Shown here piece by piece: positions 20,286 to 30,394 of a DNA stretch of 64,000 nt. How positions within the stretch are numbered: the first letter of the stretch is position 1; each line of letters starts with the position of its first letter. The notes beneath the pieces were generated by a model. The model did no database searches. It saw only the letters and a list, made by a program, of their open reading frames with translations, and was not told the origin of the DNA. Source of the stretch: Thalassotalea sp. G2M2-11 (GTDB lineage: Bacteria > Pseudomonadota > Gammaproteobacteria > Enterobacterales > Alteromonadaceae); the NCBI RefSeq assembly GCF_017168195.1, contig NZ_JADNYL010000004.1, forward strand, positions 372,001-436,000. Reading direction: 5' to 3'. The translations under genes were made by a program, and so were the position numbers.

Positions 20286-22459
20286 TGTTAGTTGAAAACA
20301 TTAGTCGTAGAGATTTTATTAAAACCTCAGGGCTTGCTGCTGGCGGTTTAGTGATTGGTGTCTCAACTCCTATGGGGGCAATGGCATTTGAACGTGAAAA
20401 TGATGCCGAATTTAATCCTAATGCTTTTATTCATTTGCAAGACAATGGTGATTTAATTCTTTATTGCGGTCGCTGTGAAATGGGGCAAGGGATCAGTACC
20501 GCATTACCTTCGGCAGTCGCCGATGAGATGGAAGCCGATTGGTCTCGGGTGACAGTTAAGCAAGGGGATGCGGACGCCAAGTATGGCCCTCAGGCAACGG
20601 GAGGTTCAGCCAGTATTGTTCGAATGTTTCAACCGATGCGAGAAGCCGGAGCTGCTGCAAAAATAATGCTGGTTGCCGCCGCGGCGAAAGCTTGGAAAGT
20701 GCCTGCCGAACAATGTGTTGCTAAAAAACATTTTGTTTATCATAACGATTCAGGTAAAAAGCTGTCTTATGGGCAGTTAGCCAGTTTAGCGGCGCTGCAA
20801 GCAGTGCCTGAAAAGCCACCACTCAAAGAAAAATCTGAGTATAACTATATTGGTAAGGCGCTACCTCGCCATGATCAAGGGCAAGTGGTGGTTGGTGAGC
20901 GTATTTATGGCGTGGATACTAAACTGCCAGGGCTAAAATATGCTGCTATCACCCACTGTCCGGTATTGGGGGGCAAGTTAAAGTCGGTTGATAAAACAGG
21001 TGCTTTAGCGGTGAAAGGTGTGCTTGATGTGGTCGAAATTCCACGTTTCGAAGTGCCCTATGGTTCAATTGGTGGTGTGGCAGTGGTCGCTGATAATAAC
21101 TGGACCGCGCAACAAGCCTTGAAAAAACTTAACATCGAATGGGACCTTGGTGAAAATGCTAATTACGATACGGTTAAATATAAACAGCAATTAGTGAAAA
21201 ATGTTGAAAATCCTGCTCAACTGGCAACCGAGCGTGGAGATTTAGCCAAGGCGTTTGCTAATGCTGAAAAAGTGTTTAAAGCAACTTACACTGGCGGGCA
21301 TTTATCTCACTCGCCGATGGAGCCCAATGCCAGTGTGGTTTTTGTTGAAAAAGACAAATGCGAAGTGTGGGCTGCTACCCAAGCGCCAGTGGCGATTCAG
21401 GAAGTCTTAGGGCAATATTTATCACGAGACCCTAAAGATATTATTGTTCACGTGACTATGGCAGGCGGAGCATTTGGTCGTAAATTCAAATGTGATTATG
21501 TGCAAGAAGCCGCGGCAATTTCACAAAAATTAGGTGTGCCGATCCAATTAACCTGGTCACGTGAAGAGGATATGCGCACTGGTTTTTATCATTCGATTAA
21601 TGCACAACATATCGAAGCTTCATTAGATGCCGAGGGTAATGTGACAGGTTGGTTGCATCGTGTGGCATTTCCACCGATTGCTTCATTGTTTGATCCATCG
21701 GTAGTTAAACCCAGAAAAGGAGATTTACAGGCGGTTGATGATTATCCTTTTGGTTTACCTAATTTTCGCAGTGAGATAGGTGATGCAAAAGCGCATACAC
21801 GTATTGGTTGGTATCGTGCGGTTTATGCAATTTTTTATGGCTTTTCATTCAGTACCTTTGCTGACGAGCTGGCGCATCAAGCAGGCAAAGATCCTTTCAC
21901 GTTTTTAACTCAGTTGTACGATGCGAATACTATTAAAGAGCAACAGGAGCAAGCTGCTCGCTCAAAACATGCGTTGAAAGTTGCAGCCGAGCAGTCTGGT
22001 TGGTTTGAGCGTGATAACTTACCCAAAGGGCAAGGCATTGGCTTAGCAGTCCATTATAGCTTTAGAAGTTATGTTGCTATGGCGGTGAGAGTTGAAAGTG
22101 ATGGTGACAACATTAAAGTGTTGCAAGTGGATGCTGTTATAGATTGTGGTCAGGTATTAAATCGTGATGGCGCAACAGCACAAATGGAAGGTGCGGTTGT
22201 TATGGGGATGTCGTTAGCACTTAGCACCGAAATTACCTTTAGAGATGGTGCGGTAGTTAATGGCAACTTTCATAATTACCCTGTGATGCGCATTAGTGAT
22301 ATGCCACAGGTGAATGTGCATATTATTGAATCTGAACATAGTCCAACTGGCTTAGGGGAACCAGGCGTTGCGCCATTTGCTCCTGCATTAAGTAACGCGG
22401 TATTTGCGGCATCGGGCAAGCGCTATCGAGACTTGCCTTTTAAACCTATGTCAGTTTAA
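20285..22459 (+). CDS. iorB: Molybdenum hydroxylase, molybdopterin-binding subunit (IorB-type)
   Basis: A 724-residue xanthine-oxidase-family large subunit. The N-terminus carries a twin-arginine signal, SRRDFIKTSGLAAGG, so the folded heterodimer is probably exported to the periplasm together with IorA. Molybdopterin-contact motifs are visible: GRCEMGQGIST, GGAFGRKF and GLGEPGVAPFAPA, the last containing the catalytic Glu of the family. It belongs to the two-subunit, FAD-less group (isoquinoline 1-oxidoreductase, periplasmic aldehyde oxidase), which oxidises N-heterocycles or aldehydes with water as oxygen source. No Mo-cofactor insertion chaperone (XdhC type) lies nearby. Confidence 0.9.
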   Translation: MLVENISRRDFIKTSGLAAGGLVIGVSTPMGAMAFERENDAEFNPNAFIHLQDNGDLILYCGRCEMGQGISTALPSAVADEMEADWSRVTVKQGDADAKYGPQATGGSASIVRMFQPMREAGAAAKIMLVAAAAKAWKVPAEQCVAKKHFVYHNDSGKKLSYGQLASLAALQAVPEKPPLKEKSEYNYIGKALPRHDQGQVVVGERIYGVDTKLPGLKYAAITHCPVLGGKLKSVDKTGALAVKGVLDVVEIPRFEVPYGSIGGVAVVADNNWTAQQALKKLNIEWDLGENANYDTVKYKQQLVKNVENPAQLATERGDLAKAFANAEKVFKATYTGGHLSHSPMEPNASVVFVEKDKCEVWAATQAPVAIQEVLGQYLSRDPKDIIVHVTMAGGAFGRKFKCDYVQEAAAISQKLGVPIQLTWSREEDMRTGFYHSINAQHIEASLDAEGNVTGWLHRVAFPPIASLFDPSVVKPRKGDLQAVDDYPFGLPNFRSEIGDAKAHTRIGWYRAVYAIFYGFSFSTFADELAHQAGKDPFTFLTQLYDANTIKEQQEQAARSKHALKVAAEQSGWFERDNLPKGQGIGLAVHYSFRSYVAMAVRVESDGDNIKVLQVDAVIDCGQVLNRDGATAQMEGAVVMGMSLALSTEITFRDGAVVNGNFHNYPVMRISDMPQVNVHIIESEHSPTGLGEPGVAPFAPALSNAVFAASGKRYRDLPFKPMSV

Positions 22460-22479
22460 TCACTCGCCTTTGCGTAACA

Positions 22480-22508
22480 AAGCAACTTCATAGCAAGTTG
22501 CTTTTTTT
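22480..22508 (+). terminator. Rho-independent terminator of the iorAB operon
   Basis: Nine-bp stem AAGCAACTT / AAGTTGCTT, 6-nt loop, followed by a T-run, 20 bp after the iorB stop. Confidence 0.9.
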
Positions 22509-22582
22509 TATGGTTCATATTCTGATTAAATTCATCTATTATAGTTTTCGTAGTTAAATAGATGTCAGCCAAGGGAATTTTT

Positions 22583-23047
22583 ATGTGGGGCAAGTTGATT
22601 GTTTGCTGTTTGTTATGTGTTGGCATGCCACTAAAGGCAGAAGAAATTGCGCCCGAACATCAGCAATGGTTAAAAGATAAATTCAGTCAACAACATGAAA
22701 AATTGATCCCAGTGGTGGCGGTTGCTGACATGTTTTTTGCCTGTAATCAAGCACGTAAATTTGATAAAGAAAACTACACCGTTAGGGCTTTAGTGACAGA
22801 AATGGATCGAAATGAGTTAGCATTAAAGTTGAGTGATTGTTTAAAAGGTGAATCGCCTAAGTCAGACACGGCACTAAATTTTGGTTTAATCGGTTGTTTT
22901 CATGAACAACTGCAGGGATTACCTCAAGAAGAATTCGAGCTGAAACAAAAGTTGGTGCGTCAAGCCATCGCAAAATTATCAAAAGTGGAACGACAAAAAA
23001 GTTTTACTCAGTGTGTGACCGATCAGGCGATTGCTTATTTGAAGTAA
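22583..23047 (+). CDS. Exported four-cysteine protein of unknown function
   Basis: A 154-residue protein not recognised as a named family. The ATG at 22583 is preferred because AAGGGA lies 7 nt upstream; an earlier ATG at 22562 adds seven residues. A signal peptide (MWGKLIVCCLLCVGMPLKA) precedes a charged helical mature part with exactly four cysteines (FFACNQ, LSDCLKG, LIGCFHE, FTQCVTD), which could form two disulfides in the periplasm. Its last 44 bp overlap the end of the convergent LETM1-like gene. Confidence 0.65.
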   Translation: MWGKLIVCCLLCVGMPLKAEEIAPEHQQWLKDKFSQQHEKLIPVVAVADMFFACNQARKFDKENYTVRALVTEMDRNELALKLSDCLKGESPKSDTALNFGLIGCFHEQLQGLPQEEFELKQKLVRQAIAKLSKVERQKSFTQCVTDQAIAYLK

Positions 23048-23408
23048 GCTGAGTATGACGTCCCGCTTCGTTAAACGAACTGGGGAGAATATCAACACCG
23101 ACCCATTTGCCTAATTTGATCGCCAAAGGAATGGTGAGCGGGGCAAAAGGTAACACCGCAAAGACGCCAATACCTAACCCTTTAAGCACATCAAAAAATT
23201 GCTGATTGGCGAGTTTCATTTCTTCCGGTGTTGCTTGTCGGATGGTATAACGCCGGTAGATGCTTAACATCTCTTTGGTTTCAGCTTTTTCTTGGCTCAG
23301 AGCAATTTTTACCCGTATTAATTGACGCTTAACCTTGATCGTACGTCGCCGGCGACTAATTGAAAGCACGCGTCTGGGGGCTTTAAATACATAGATCCAA
23401 ATCTTCAT
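23004..23408 (-). CDS. Small LETM1-like membrane protein
   Basis: A 134-residue protein with a very basic N-terminus (SRRRRTIKVKRQLIR) and one hydrophobic segment, LKGLGIGVFAVLPFAPLTIP, followed by LAIKLGKWVGVDILPSSF. The PFAPLTIPLAIKL ... LPSSF pattern is the core signature of the LETM1 ribosome-binding-like region, here in a much shorter bacterial form. LETM1 in mitochondria takes part in K+/H+ exchange and ribosome binding; the bacterial role is unknown. A good AAGGTA site precedes the ATG. The 3-prime end overlaps the opposite gene by 44 bp. Confidence 0.7.
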   Translation of the reverse strand: MKIWIYVFKAPRRVLSISRRRRTIKVKRQLIRVKIALSQEKAETKEMLSIYRRYTIRQATPEEMKLANQQFFDVLKGLGIGVFAVLPFAPLTIPLAIKLGKWVGVDILPSSFNEAGRHTQLTSNKQSPDRSHTE

Positions 23409-23649
23409 GTATTTATTCTACCTTATATTTCGTATTTTTTTCATGGGAATTTGCTCTTAGGCACAAAATGTAACGTTTCATAAATATTATGGGCAGGATC
23501 CGTAAGGATTATTTATAATTCTAGAAGTTATATGGGTAAATAGTTAATATCTTGTAACAAAAGACGAACAAATGACACAGACTAATTTTGTTAAAGCAGC
23601 TATGAATGCTTTATAGTAGCGACAACAACAATATTAATAAAGGTGATAT

Positions 23650-24375
23650 ATGGGACACGAAACACCTAAGATCTTAGTGGTTGATGATGATATGCGTCTT
23701 CGAGCCTTGCTTGAACGCTATTTAGTAGAACAGAGTTTTGTTGTACGTAGTGCATCGAATGCCGAGCAAATGGATCGCTTACTTGAGCGGGAAAACTTTC
23801 ATTTATTAGTGCTTGATTTAATGTTGCCTGGAGAAGATGGTTTATCCATTTGTCGCCGATTGCGCCAAGCATCGAATGACATTCCTATTGTGATGTTAAC
23901 GGCAAAAGGTGATGAAGTTGATCGTATAATTGGCTTAGAACTAGGTGCCGATGATTATATGCCAAAACCTTTTAATCCACGTGAATTACTTGCGCGTATT
24001 AAAGCAGTGTTGAGACGTAAAGTGCAGGAAGCGCCGGGTGCACCATCGCAAGAAGAAAATATTATCGAATTCGGTGATTATACGCTTAACCTTGCAACGC
24101 GGGAAATGTCAAAAGGTGATGTTAATATGCCGCTAACCAGTGGCGAATTTGCGGTGTTAAAGGCGTTGATCACTCACCCAAGAGAGCCGTTATCGAGAGA
24201 CAAATTAATGAATTTAGCACGAGGCCGTGATTATTCTGCATTAGAGCGTAGTATTGATGTTCAGGTGTCTCGCTTACGTCGCATGTTGGAAGAAGATCCG
24301 GCAAAACCACGTTATATACAAACGGTATGGGGTTTAGGTTACGTATTTGTGCCAGAAGGTAAAGCTGTCGCATAG
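23650..24375 (+). CDS. ompR: Osmolarity response regulator OmpR
   Basis: A 241-residue OmpR/PhoB-type regulator. The receiver domain (about 7-123) has DDD, the phospho-acceptor Asp in LVLDLMLPGEDG, the Thr of MLTAKG and the Lys of MPKPFNP. The C-terminal winged helix (about 140-236) contains PLTSGEFAVLK and ERSIDVQVSRLRR, typical of OmpR. It acts with EnvZ, 14 bp downstream, on porin and envelope genes; a TorF-type porin gene is present at 39590-40252 but no link is shown. Confidence 0.95.
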   Translation: MGHETPKILVVDDDMRLRALLERYLVEQSFVVRSASNAEQMDRLLERENFHLLVLDLMLPGEDGLSICRRLRQASNDIPIVMLTAKGDEVDRIIGLELGADDYMPKPFNPRELLARIKAVLRRKVQEAPGAPSQEENIIEFGDYTLNLATREMSKGDVNMPLTSGEFAVLKALITHPREPLSRDKLMNLARGRDYSALERSIDVQVSRLRRMLEEDPAKPRYIQTVWGLGYVFVPEGKAVA

Positions 24376-24389
24376 ACTATAGAGTTTAA

Positions 24390-25688
24390 ATGAAAATATT
24401 GCCACGTAGTGCTTTTGGCCAAACAATATTACTGATAGGTGTATTGTTACTCATTAACCAAGCGGTGTCTTTGGTTTCTATCATGATTTATATTGTGCAA
24501 CCGAATTCGCATCAGGTTGATCAATTGTTGGCTAAACAAGTGCGGGTGGTATTTATTGATGTTAAAGAGCCTGTATTAAGCCCTGCCATGGCGGTTGCAT
24601 TTCAGCGTGAAACGGGGATCGGTGTATATACCGAGGAAGATGCGTTAACGCTTGGTTTGCAAAATGCCTTGTATTATGAGTTTCGTTCTCAGGAAATGTC
24701 TGAGCTACTCGGTGGTCCAGCCGAAGTGCGAATTTCTCAAGGGGATGAATATCTTTTTTGGATCCGCCCTCCTCAAGCGCCTAATTATTGGGTGAAAATT
24801 CCGTTAAGTGGTCTAGAAGAAGCCAATTATACGCCATTAATTATTGTGTTATTTATTCTTGGCGCACTTAGTGTGATTGGCGGATGGCTATTTGTTCGTC
24901 AGTTAAACCGCCCATTAAGAGCGTTACAGTCTGCAGCTCATGATGTTGGTCGCGGAGATTTTCCTCCACCTTTGATTGAGCGAGGCACCACAGAAGTTGT
25001 ATCGGTGACTCAGGCTTTTAATCATATGTCTAAGGGCATTAAACAGTTAGAAGATGATCGCAACCTGTTAATGGCGGGTATCTCTCATGATTTAAGAACA
25101 CCATTGACGCGTATTCGTTTAGCGACTGAAATGATGTCGAAGGAAGACGAGTTTTTAAAAGAAGGGATCGAGGCTGATATCGATGATATGAATACCATCA
25201 TTGATCAATTTATCGATTACATTCGCTATGATGCAAAAGATATTGCTGAAATAGATGATTTAAATATTTTATTACAAGAAGCTGTGCAAGCAGAGCAGGT
25301 GACGGGGCGTAATATTACCTTTGAGGCGGGAGACATCCCTAAAATTCCATTACGTTATGTGGCGATAAAGCGGGTGGTTGCCAACTTGATCCAAAATGCG
25401 ATTCGCTATAGTGATGCTGATATTTTAGTGGCTTCAGGTAAAGAAAAATCAGGACGTTTTGTTTATTTTACGGTTTGTGATTCAGGCCCAGGTATTCCTG
25501 ATGCCGATATTGAACGATTATTTCAGCCCTTTACTCAAGGTGATAAAGCGAGAGGCACTGAAGGTAGTGGCTTAGGATTAGCAATAATTAAGCGTATTGT
25601 TGATACCCATGGTGGCCGTATTCTCCTTAGCAACCGTGATGTTGGCGGCTTGTCAGCCAAAGTGATATTACCTGTCAGTTTAAAATAA
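24390..25688 (+). CDS. envZ: Osmosensor histidine kinase EnvZ
   Basis: A 432-residue inner-membrane sensor kinase. Two membrane segments (near residues 10-33 and 149-171) enclose a periplasmic domain of about 115 residues; a HAMP linker follows. The phospho-acceptor His lies in [13 protein letters not shown], and the ATPase domain shows NLIQNAIRY (N box), DSGPGIP (G1) and GSGLGLAI (G2). It phosphorylates and dephosphorylates OmpR, encoded just upstream in the same operon. Confidence 0.95.
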   Translation: MKILPRSAFGQTILLIGVLLLINQAVSLVSIMIYIVQPNSHQVDQLLAKQVRVVFIDVKEPVLSPAMAVAFQRETGIGVYTEEDALTLGLQNALYYEFRSQEMSELLGGPAEVRISQGDEYLFWIRPPQAPNYWVKIPLSGLEEANYTPLIIVLFILGALSVIGGWLFVRQLNRPLRALQSAAHDVGRGDFPPPLIERGTTEVVSVTQAFNHMSKGIKQLEDDRNLLMAGISHDLRTPLTRIRLATEMMSKEDEFLKEGIEADIDDMNTIIDQFIDYIRYDAKDIAEIDDLNILLQEAVQAEQVTGRNITFEAGDIPKIPLRYVAIKRVVANLIQNAIRYSDADILVASGKEKSGRFVYFTVCDSGPGIPDADIERLFQPFTQGDKARGTEGSGLGLAIIKRIVDTHGGRILLSNRDVGGLSAKVILPVSLK

Positions 25689-25721
25689 CTTGCTAAGTCA
25701 TACGACAATATAAAGGATAAT

Positions 25722-25755
25722 AAAAAGCCGAACATTAAAAATGTTCGGCTTTTTT
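25722..25755. terminator. Bidirectional terminator between envZ and pckA
   Basis: Fourteen-bp stem AAAAAGCCGAACAT / ATGTTCGGCTTTTT with a 5-nt loop. A-run and T-run flank it, so it can end both the ompR-envZ transcript and the convergent pckA transcript. Confidence 0.93.
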
Positions 25756-25778
25756 AATCTAAATTACAGGCGTTACTA

Positions 25779-27389
25779 TTAAAGTAATGGTCCTGCTTTG
25801 ACTAATGCTTTACCGTTGTCAGTATCGGTAAACTTATCAAAGTTAGTGATAAATTTATTGGCTAAGTCTTTCGCTTTTGCCTGCCAGTCACTTGCATCAG
25901 CATAGGTATCACGTGGATCTAAAATACCCTCTTCAACCCCGTCAATGTGTGTAGGAACCGTTAAATTAAATAGCGGTAACACTTCTGTGTCGGCAGAATC
26001 GATAGAGCCATCAAGGATCGCATCGATAATGGCGCGTGTGGCTTTAATAGAAATACGCTTGCCTGTACCATTCCAACCTGTATTAACAAGATATGCTTCA
26101 GCACCAACGGCTTGCATGCGATTGCGTAAAACTTCGGCATATTGTGTTGGGTGTAAGCTCAAGAATGCCGCACCAAAACAGCTAGAGAAAGTCGGTGTAG
26201 GCTCGGTGATACCGCGCTCTGTACCAGCCAATTTAGCGGTAAAACCTGATAAGAAGTAATATTCTGTTTGCTCAGGCGTTAACTTAGCCACAGGTGGTAA
26301 AACACCAAAAGCATCTGCGGTTAAGAAAATCACTTTTTTGGCGTGACCCGCGCGAGACACTGGTTTGACAATGTTATCTATATGGTGAATTGGATAAGAA
26401 ACACGGGTGTTTTCTGTTTTTGAATTATCATCAAAATCAATGGTACCATCTGCTGCTACCGTAACATTTTCAAGTAAGGCATCGCGACGGATAGCATTAT
26501 AGATATCTGGTTCATTCTCTTTGCTTAAGTTAATAGTTTTGGCATAACAACCACCTTCAAAATTGAACACACCGTTATCGTCCCAGCCATGTTCATCGTC
26601 ACCAATCAATTCACGTTTTGGATCCGTTGACAGGGTTGTTTTACCTGTACCAGATAGACCGAAGAAAATAGCCACATCGCCGTCTTTTCCGACATTTGCA
26701 CTACAGTGCATTGAAGCAATGCCTTTTAATGGTAATAGGTAGTTCATCATTGAGAACATACCTTTTTTCATTTCACCGCCGTACCAAGTACCACCGATTA
26801 ATTGCATTCTTTCAGTTAAGTTAAAGGCAACAAAATTTTCAGAGTTTAACCCTTGTTCTTGCCAGTTAGGGTTGGTCGTTTTTGCACCGTTCATTACTAC
26901 AAAATCAGGCTCATAATCGGCTAATTCAGCTTCTGTTGGGCGGATAAACATGTTCTTCACAAAATGTGCTTGCCATGCAACTTCAGTAATAAAGCGTACT
27001 TTTAGGCGAGTGTCTTCATTCGCACCACAAAAAGTGTCAACAACAAATAAACGTTGACCAGATAATTGCTCGGTGACCAAACCTTTTAAGTGATCCCACG
27101 TCTCTGGTGTCATGGGCTTGTTATCATTTTTACCTTGATCTGACCACCATACGGTATCGCGAGTGACATCGTCACGTACAATGTATTTATCTTTTGGTGA
27201 ACGGCCCGTAAATATGCCAGTATCAACCGATACTGCACCGAGTTCTGTTTCTATACCTTTGTCAAAACCTGTGAGCTCAGACTTAGTTTCCTCTGCAAAC
27301 AACACATCATAAGAAGGGTTGTAAACTACTTCTGTAGTGTTATTGATGCCGTATTGAGATAAGTCGATGTTTTGTTGCAAAACTGTCAT
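25779..27389 (-). CDS. pckA: Phosphoenolpyruvate carboxykinase (ATP)
   Basis: A 536-residue ATP-dependent PEP carboxykinase. The kinase-1a P-loop [11 protein letters not shown] and the metal-binding [10 protein letters not shown] are intact, as are the oxaloacetate-contact [10 protein letters not shown] and the Mn2+ Lys/His region [10 protein letters not shown]. It turns oxaloacetate into PEP, the entry to gluconeogenesis, fitting growth on amino acids such as those released by the tryptophan route. It has a leader of up to 315 bp with inverted repeats. Confidence 0.97.
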   Translation of the reverse strand: MTVLQQNIDLSQYGINNTTEVVYNPSYDVLFAEETKSELTGFDKGIETELGAVSVDTGIFTGRSPKDKYIVRDDVTRDTVWWSDQGKNDNKPMTPETWDHLKGLVTEQLSGQRLFVVDTFCGANEDTRLKVRFITEVAWQAHFVKNMFIRPTEAELADYEPDFVVMNGAKTTNPNWQEQGLNSENFVAFNLTERMQLIGGTWYGGEMKKGMFSMMNYLLPLKGIASMHCSANVGKDGDVAIFFGLSGTGKTTLSTDPKRELIGDDEHGWDDNGVFNFEGGCYAKTINLSKENEPDIYNAIRRDALLENVTVAADGTIDFDDNSKTENTRVSYPIHHIDNIVKPVSRAGHAKKVIFLTADAFGVLPPVAKLTPEQTEYYFLSGFTAKLAGTERGITEPTPTFSSCFGAAFLSLHPTQYAEVLRNRMQAVGAEAYLVNTGWNGTGKRISIKATRAIIDAILDGSIDSADTEVLPLFNLTVPTHIDGVEEGILDPRDTYADASDWQAKAKDLANKFITNFDKFTDTDNGKALVKAGPLL

Positions 27390-27704
27390 AGCGGGTAAGC
27401 TCCTAATATATGACGTTAGTATAAAAAGGTATTCGGTGTAAATTAGGGCGCAATTCTAGGTGATCTTGGAACAAAACGAAAGAAAAAATTGTTTCGTTCT
27501 GAAAGTTTTCATTATAAGTTACATTTATAGTGGTGATAAAATCATCGGATTTACGGCAAGCCAGATTTTATCTGACTTGCTTTGGTAACTGGAATAGCGG
27601 CTAATTGAGGAAATAAAACAACATTTAGCCGTTTTTTTGCTGTGATTTATGGTTTATTTGTAATATTAGATTCGAAACGAAAGAAACTTTCTACATTGTC
27701 GATA
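27390..27704. promoter_or_regulatory. pckA-mrcA spacer with several inverted repeats
   Basis: A 315-bp spacer between two minus-strand genes, without a protein frame. It holds an inverted repeat at 27469-27499 (9-bp arms) and another at 27556-27580 (11-bp arms, 3-nt loop). In both, the single imperfect pair becomes a G-U wobble in minus-strand RNA, which points to structure in the pckA leader or the mrcA 3-prime tail. A plus-strand terminator-like hairpin lies at 27596-27638. Confidence 0.45.
27596..27638 (+). terminator. Orphan plus-strand terminator-like hairpin
   Basis: Stem CGGCTAA / TTAGCCG (extendable by a G-U and an A-U pair), 20-nt loop, followed by seven T on the plus strand. Both neighbouring genes are on the minus strand, so no known transcript ends here; it may belong to a small plus-strand RNA. 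A possible promoter (TTGTTT at 27489-27494, 18 bp, TATAAG at 27513-27518) lies upstream. Confidence 0.4.
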
Positions 27705-30266
27705 TTAGAAAATTTCTTCCTCAGTACTGTTGTTATTATCAAATATTTCTAAGCTATTATCTTGGCTAACATATTCTGTTGGCGCTGTGCCAAGTCTGAA
27801 ATACTCAAAGATACTGCTTTTGTCAGTTCGTTTGGTTAACTTGCCTGTTTTTTTATCAATTCTGACGGAAACAATGTCATTTGGTTGTACAAATGGCTCA
27901 ACTGGCAGATCTTCTAAAGCAACTTTCATAAATGAAATCCAAGCCGGCTGCGCAGACTTTGCGCCAAATTCTTTTCCGGTAATTTGATTACTCGTTAAGT
28001 TACTGTTGTAAAGTGTTTTACCCAAATTACGTGATGGATCGTCAAAACCGATCCATGCGGTAGTAACAAGCCGGCGGCTAAAGCCAGAAAACCAAGCATC
28101 TTTGGCTTCATTGGTGGTTCCTGTTTTACCTGCTATATCTCGCCTGTTAAGTTTTCGAGCCCTAAAGCCTGTACCTTGCCAACCAGGTTTTGCTGACCAA
28201 TCTGCGCCCCAGATGGCTTCATTAAGTGCCTGTGTGATCAAAAAGGCATTTTGCGCACTAATAACCCTTGGAGCGTAGTTGTTAGAGGTTTTTTCTTGCA
28301 ATGCTTGTGCGCTATTCGAGTCATCACTCTTTGTTGTGTTTAATTCTTCCGAAAAAAGTGATGAACTTTCATCTTGTGATTCAGTTTGTAAACAAGCGTC
28401 ACAGGCAATGGCAGGATCTGCTTGATAGACCACATTTCCAAATGAATCTTCAATACGTTCGATTATATAAGGTTTAATTAAGAAGCCGCCATTAGCGAAA
28501 GTAGCAAACCCAGTAGCAATTTCTAATGGGGTTAATGACGCAGAACCGAGGGCAAGCGATTCATTATTGGGTAACTCATTTGGATTGAAACCGAAGGCGG
28601 CAAGGTGCGGTATCAGCCTTGATAGCCCTACTTCTCTTAATAATCGCACGGCGACAACGTTTTTAGATTGCGCCAATGCGCGTTTGACGCGAATCTCACC
28701 ATTATATACTTCTGGCGAGTTTTTCGGACGCCAAACAAAGCCGGACTTTTTATCCCATTGGTTGATTGGTACATCATTGACGAGTGAGGCTAAAGTAAAG
28801 CCATTATCAAGTGCAGCAGAATAAACAAAAGGTTTGATATTAGAACCCACTTGTCGTTTAGCCTGAGTAACACGGTTAAACTGTGACTGGGCAAAGCTAA
28901 AGCCGCCAACTACCGCTTGTATGGCACCGTTGTCTGGAGATAATGCAACTAGTGCCGAACTTGCTGAAGGTAACTGACTGAGTTTATAAAGCCCATTTTG
29001 ATAGGTAACGTAAATAACATCACCGTAATTAAGAATTTCACTGGCAAACTGTGGGGGAGGTCCTTGTTTATCATCGTTAATAAACTCACGCGCCCATGCT
29101 AGGTTTAGCCAAGGTATAGTGGCTACTTGATTATCTCTGAGTGTGATCTCGACACTCTTTTCATGCACATTTGTTACAATGGCGGCAAGCAATGGTTTGT
29201 ACTCAACCGTGTTGTTCAGTGCTTGGCTGATCTCTTCTGTGGTTAACGGTGCTATTTGATCGCTGCTAGATTCATCATTGCTTGGTGCTTGTGGGCGTAA
29301 AGAACTAACTACCCCACGATAACCGTGACGTTCACTGTAATTGAGTAAATTTTGAATCAGTGCATGTTGAGCGGCATTTTGTAGCTTTGCGGTGACGGTA
29401 GTGTATACCTTGTAACCTCCAGTATACGCTTGCTCTTTACCATAGCGTTCTATCATTTCTTGATGCGCCATTTCCGCGGCATAGGGGGCATCTAATTCAA
29501 TTTCAGAGCCATGCTTTTGTGCGGTGATCGGTGCATTGACCGCTTGGTTATATTGCTGTGGAGTAATATAACCTGTCACTAACATTCGATGGAGTACAAC
29601 GGCTCTACGCGCAATGGCACGTTCAGGTCTGCTAATGGGGTTCATGGTAGAAGGTGCTTTTGGCAAACCTGCTAATACTGCAATTTGTGCTAGGTTCAAT
29701 TCTTTAACGTCTTTGTTGTAATACACTTGGGCGGCAGCACCAAAACCGAAAGCGCGGTGACCTAAGGGAATTTTATTCATGTATAACGCAAGAATTTCAT
29801 CTTTGGTTAATAATTGCTCAATATGAAAGGCGGTAAAAATTTCGCGTAATTTACGGATATAAGTTTGTTCGCGAGTTAAAAAGAAATTTCGGGCGACTTG
29901 CATGGTAATGGTACTCGCCCCCCCTTTGTTTTGTCCCATTATTTGCCCCATAATGGCGCGTAACATGCCGATAGGGTCAACACCAAAATGGAGATAAAAA
30001 CGATCATCTTCGGTGGCAAGAATGGCATCAATGAGCTGTTGAGGCATTTCATCTAAGGTGAGCGGGATGCGTTTTTTCTCACCAAATTGATTCATTAAGT
30101 GGCCATCAGCGCTGTAAATTTGCATGGGTGTTTGCCATTTTACGTTTTTTAACGATTCAACACTGGGCAAGTCACTGCGCATGGAGATGTATAGACCAAT
30201 AAGGATTACAATGCCGAAAAATCCGGCAAAAATGGCCACTTTTAGTATTTTTTTCAACGAAAACAA
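27705..30266 (-). CDS. mrcA: Penicillin-binding protein 1A (bifunctional transglycosylase/transpeptidase)
   Basis: An 853-residue class A PBP. One N-terminal membrane anchor (about 8-29) is followed by the GT51 transglycosylase domain with the catalytic Glu in ATEDDRFY and the motifs GGASTITMQVARN and RKLREIFTA. An OB-like linker leads to the transpeptidase domain with the nucleophile in GSNIKPF (SxxK), SKN, and KTGTTN. It polymerises and crosslinks periplasmic peptidoglycan. As in many Gammaproteobacteria it is divergent to pilMNOPQ. Confidence 0.96.
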   Translation of the reverse strand: MFSLKKILKVAIFAGFFGIVILIGLYISMRSDLPSVESLKNVKWQTPMQIYSADGHLMNQFGEKKRIPLTLDEMPQQLIDAILATEDDRFYLHFGVDPIGMLRAIMGQIMGQNKGGASTITMQVARNFFLTREQTYIRKLREIFTAFHIEQLLTKDEILALYMNKIPLGHRAFGFGAAAQVYYNKDVKELNLAQIAVLAGLPKAPSTMNPISRPERAIARRAVVLHRMLVTGYITPQQYNQAVNAPITAQKHGSEIELDAPYAAEMAHQEMIERYGKEQAYTGGYKVYTTVTAKLQNAAQHALIQNLLNYSERHGYRGVVSSLRPQAPSNDESSSDQIAPLTTEEISQALNNTVEYKPLLAAIVTNVHEKSVEITLRDNQVATIPWLNLAWAREFINDDKQGPPPQFASEILNYGDVIYVTYQNGLYKLSQLPSASSALVALSPDNGAIQAVVGGFSFAQSQFNRVTQAKRQVGSNIKPFVYSAALDNGFTLASLVNDVPINQWDKKSGFVWRPKNSPEVYNGEIRVKRALAQSKNVVAVRLLREVGLSRLIPHLAAFGFNPNELPNNESLALGSASLTPLEIATGFATFANGGFLIKPYIIERIEDSFGNVVYQADPAIACDACLQTESQDESSSLFSEELNTTKSDDSNSAQALQEKTSNNYAPRVISAQNAFLITQALNEAIWGADWSAKPGWQGTGFRARKLNRRDIAGKTGTTNEAKDAWFSGFSRRLVTTAWIGFDDPSRNLGKTLYNSNLTSNQITGKEFGAKSAQPAWISFMKVALEDLPVEPFVQPNDIVSVRIDKKTGKLTKRTDKSSIFEYFRLGTAPTEYVSQDNSLEIFDNNNSTEEEIF

Positions 30267-30394
30267 ATTAAATTCTCAATAAATTTAGAAAAATTGCTCA
30301 ATACTACTAGTATATCTTGTAAAAGCATGTAATAAATGTATTTATAAGGAAATTATATCTATATTATTATAATAAATTGTTTTAGTAGGAACAT

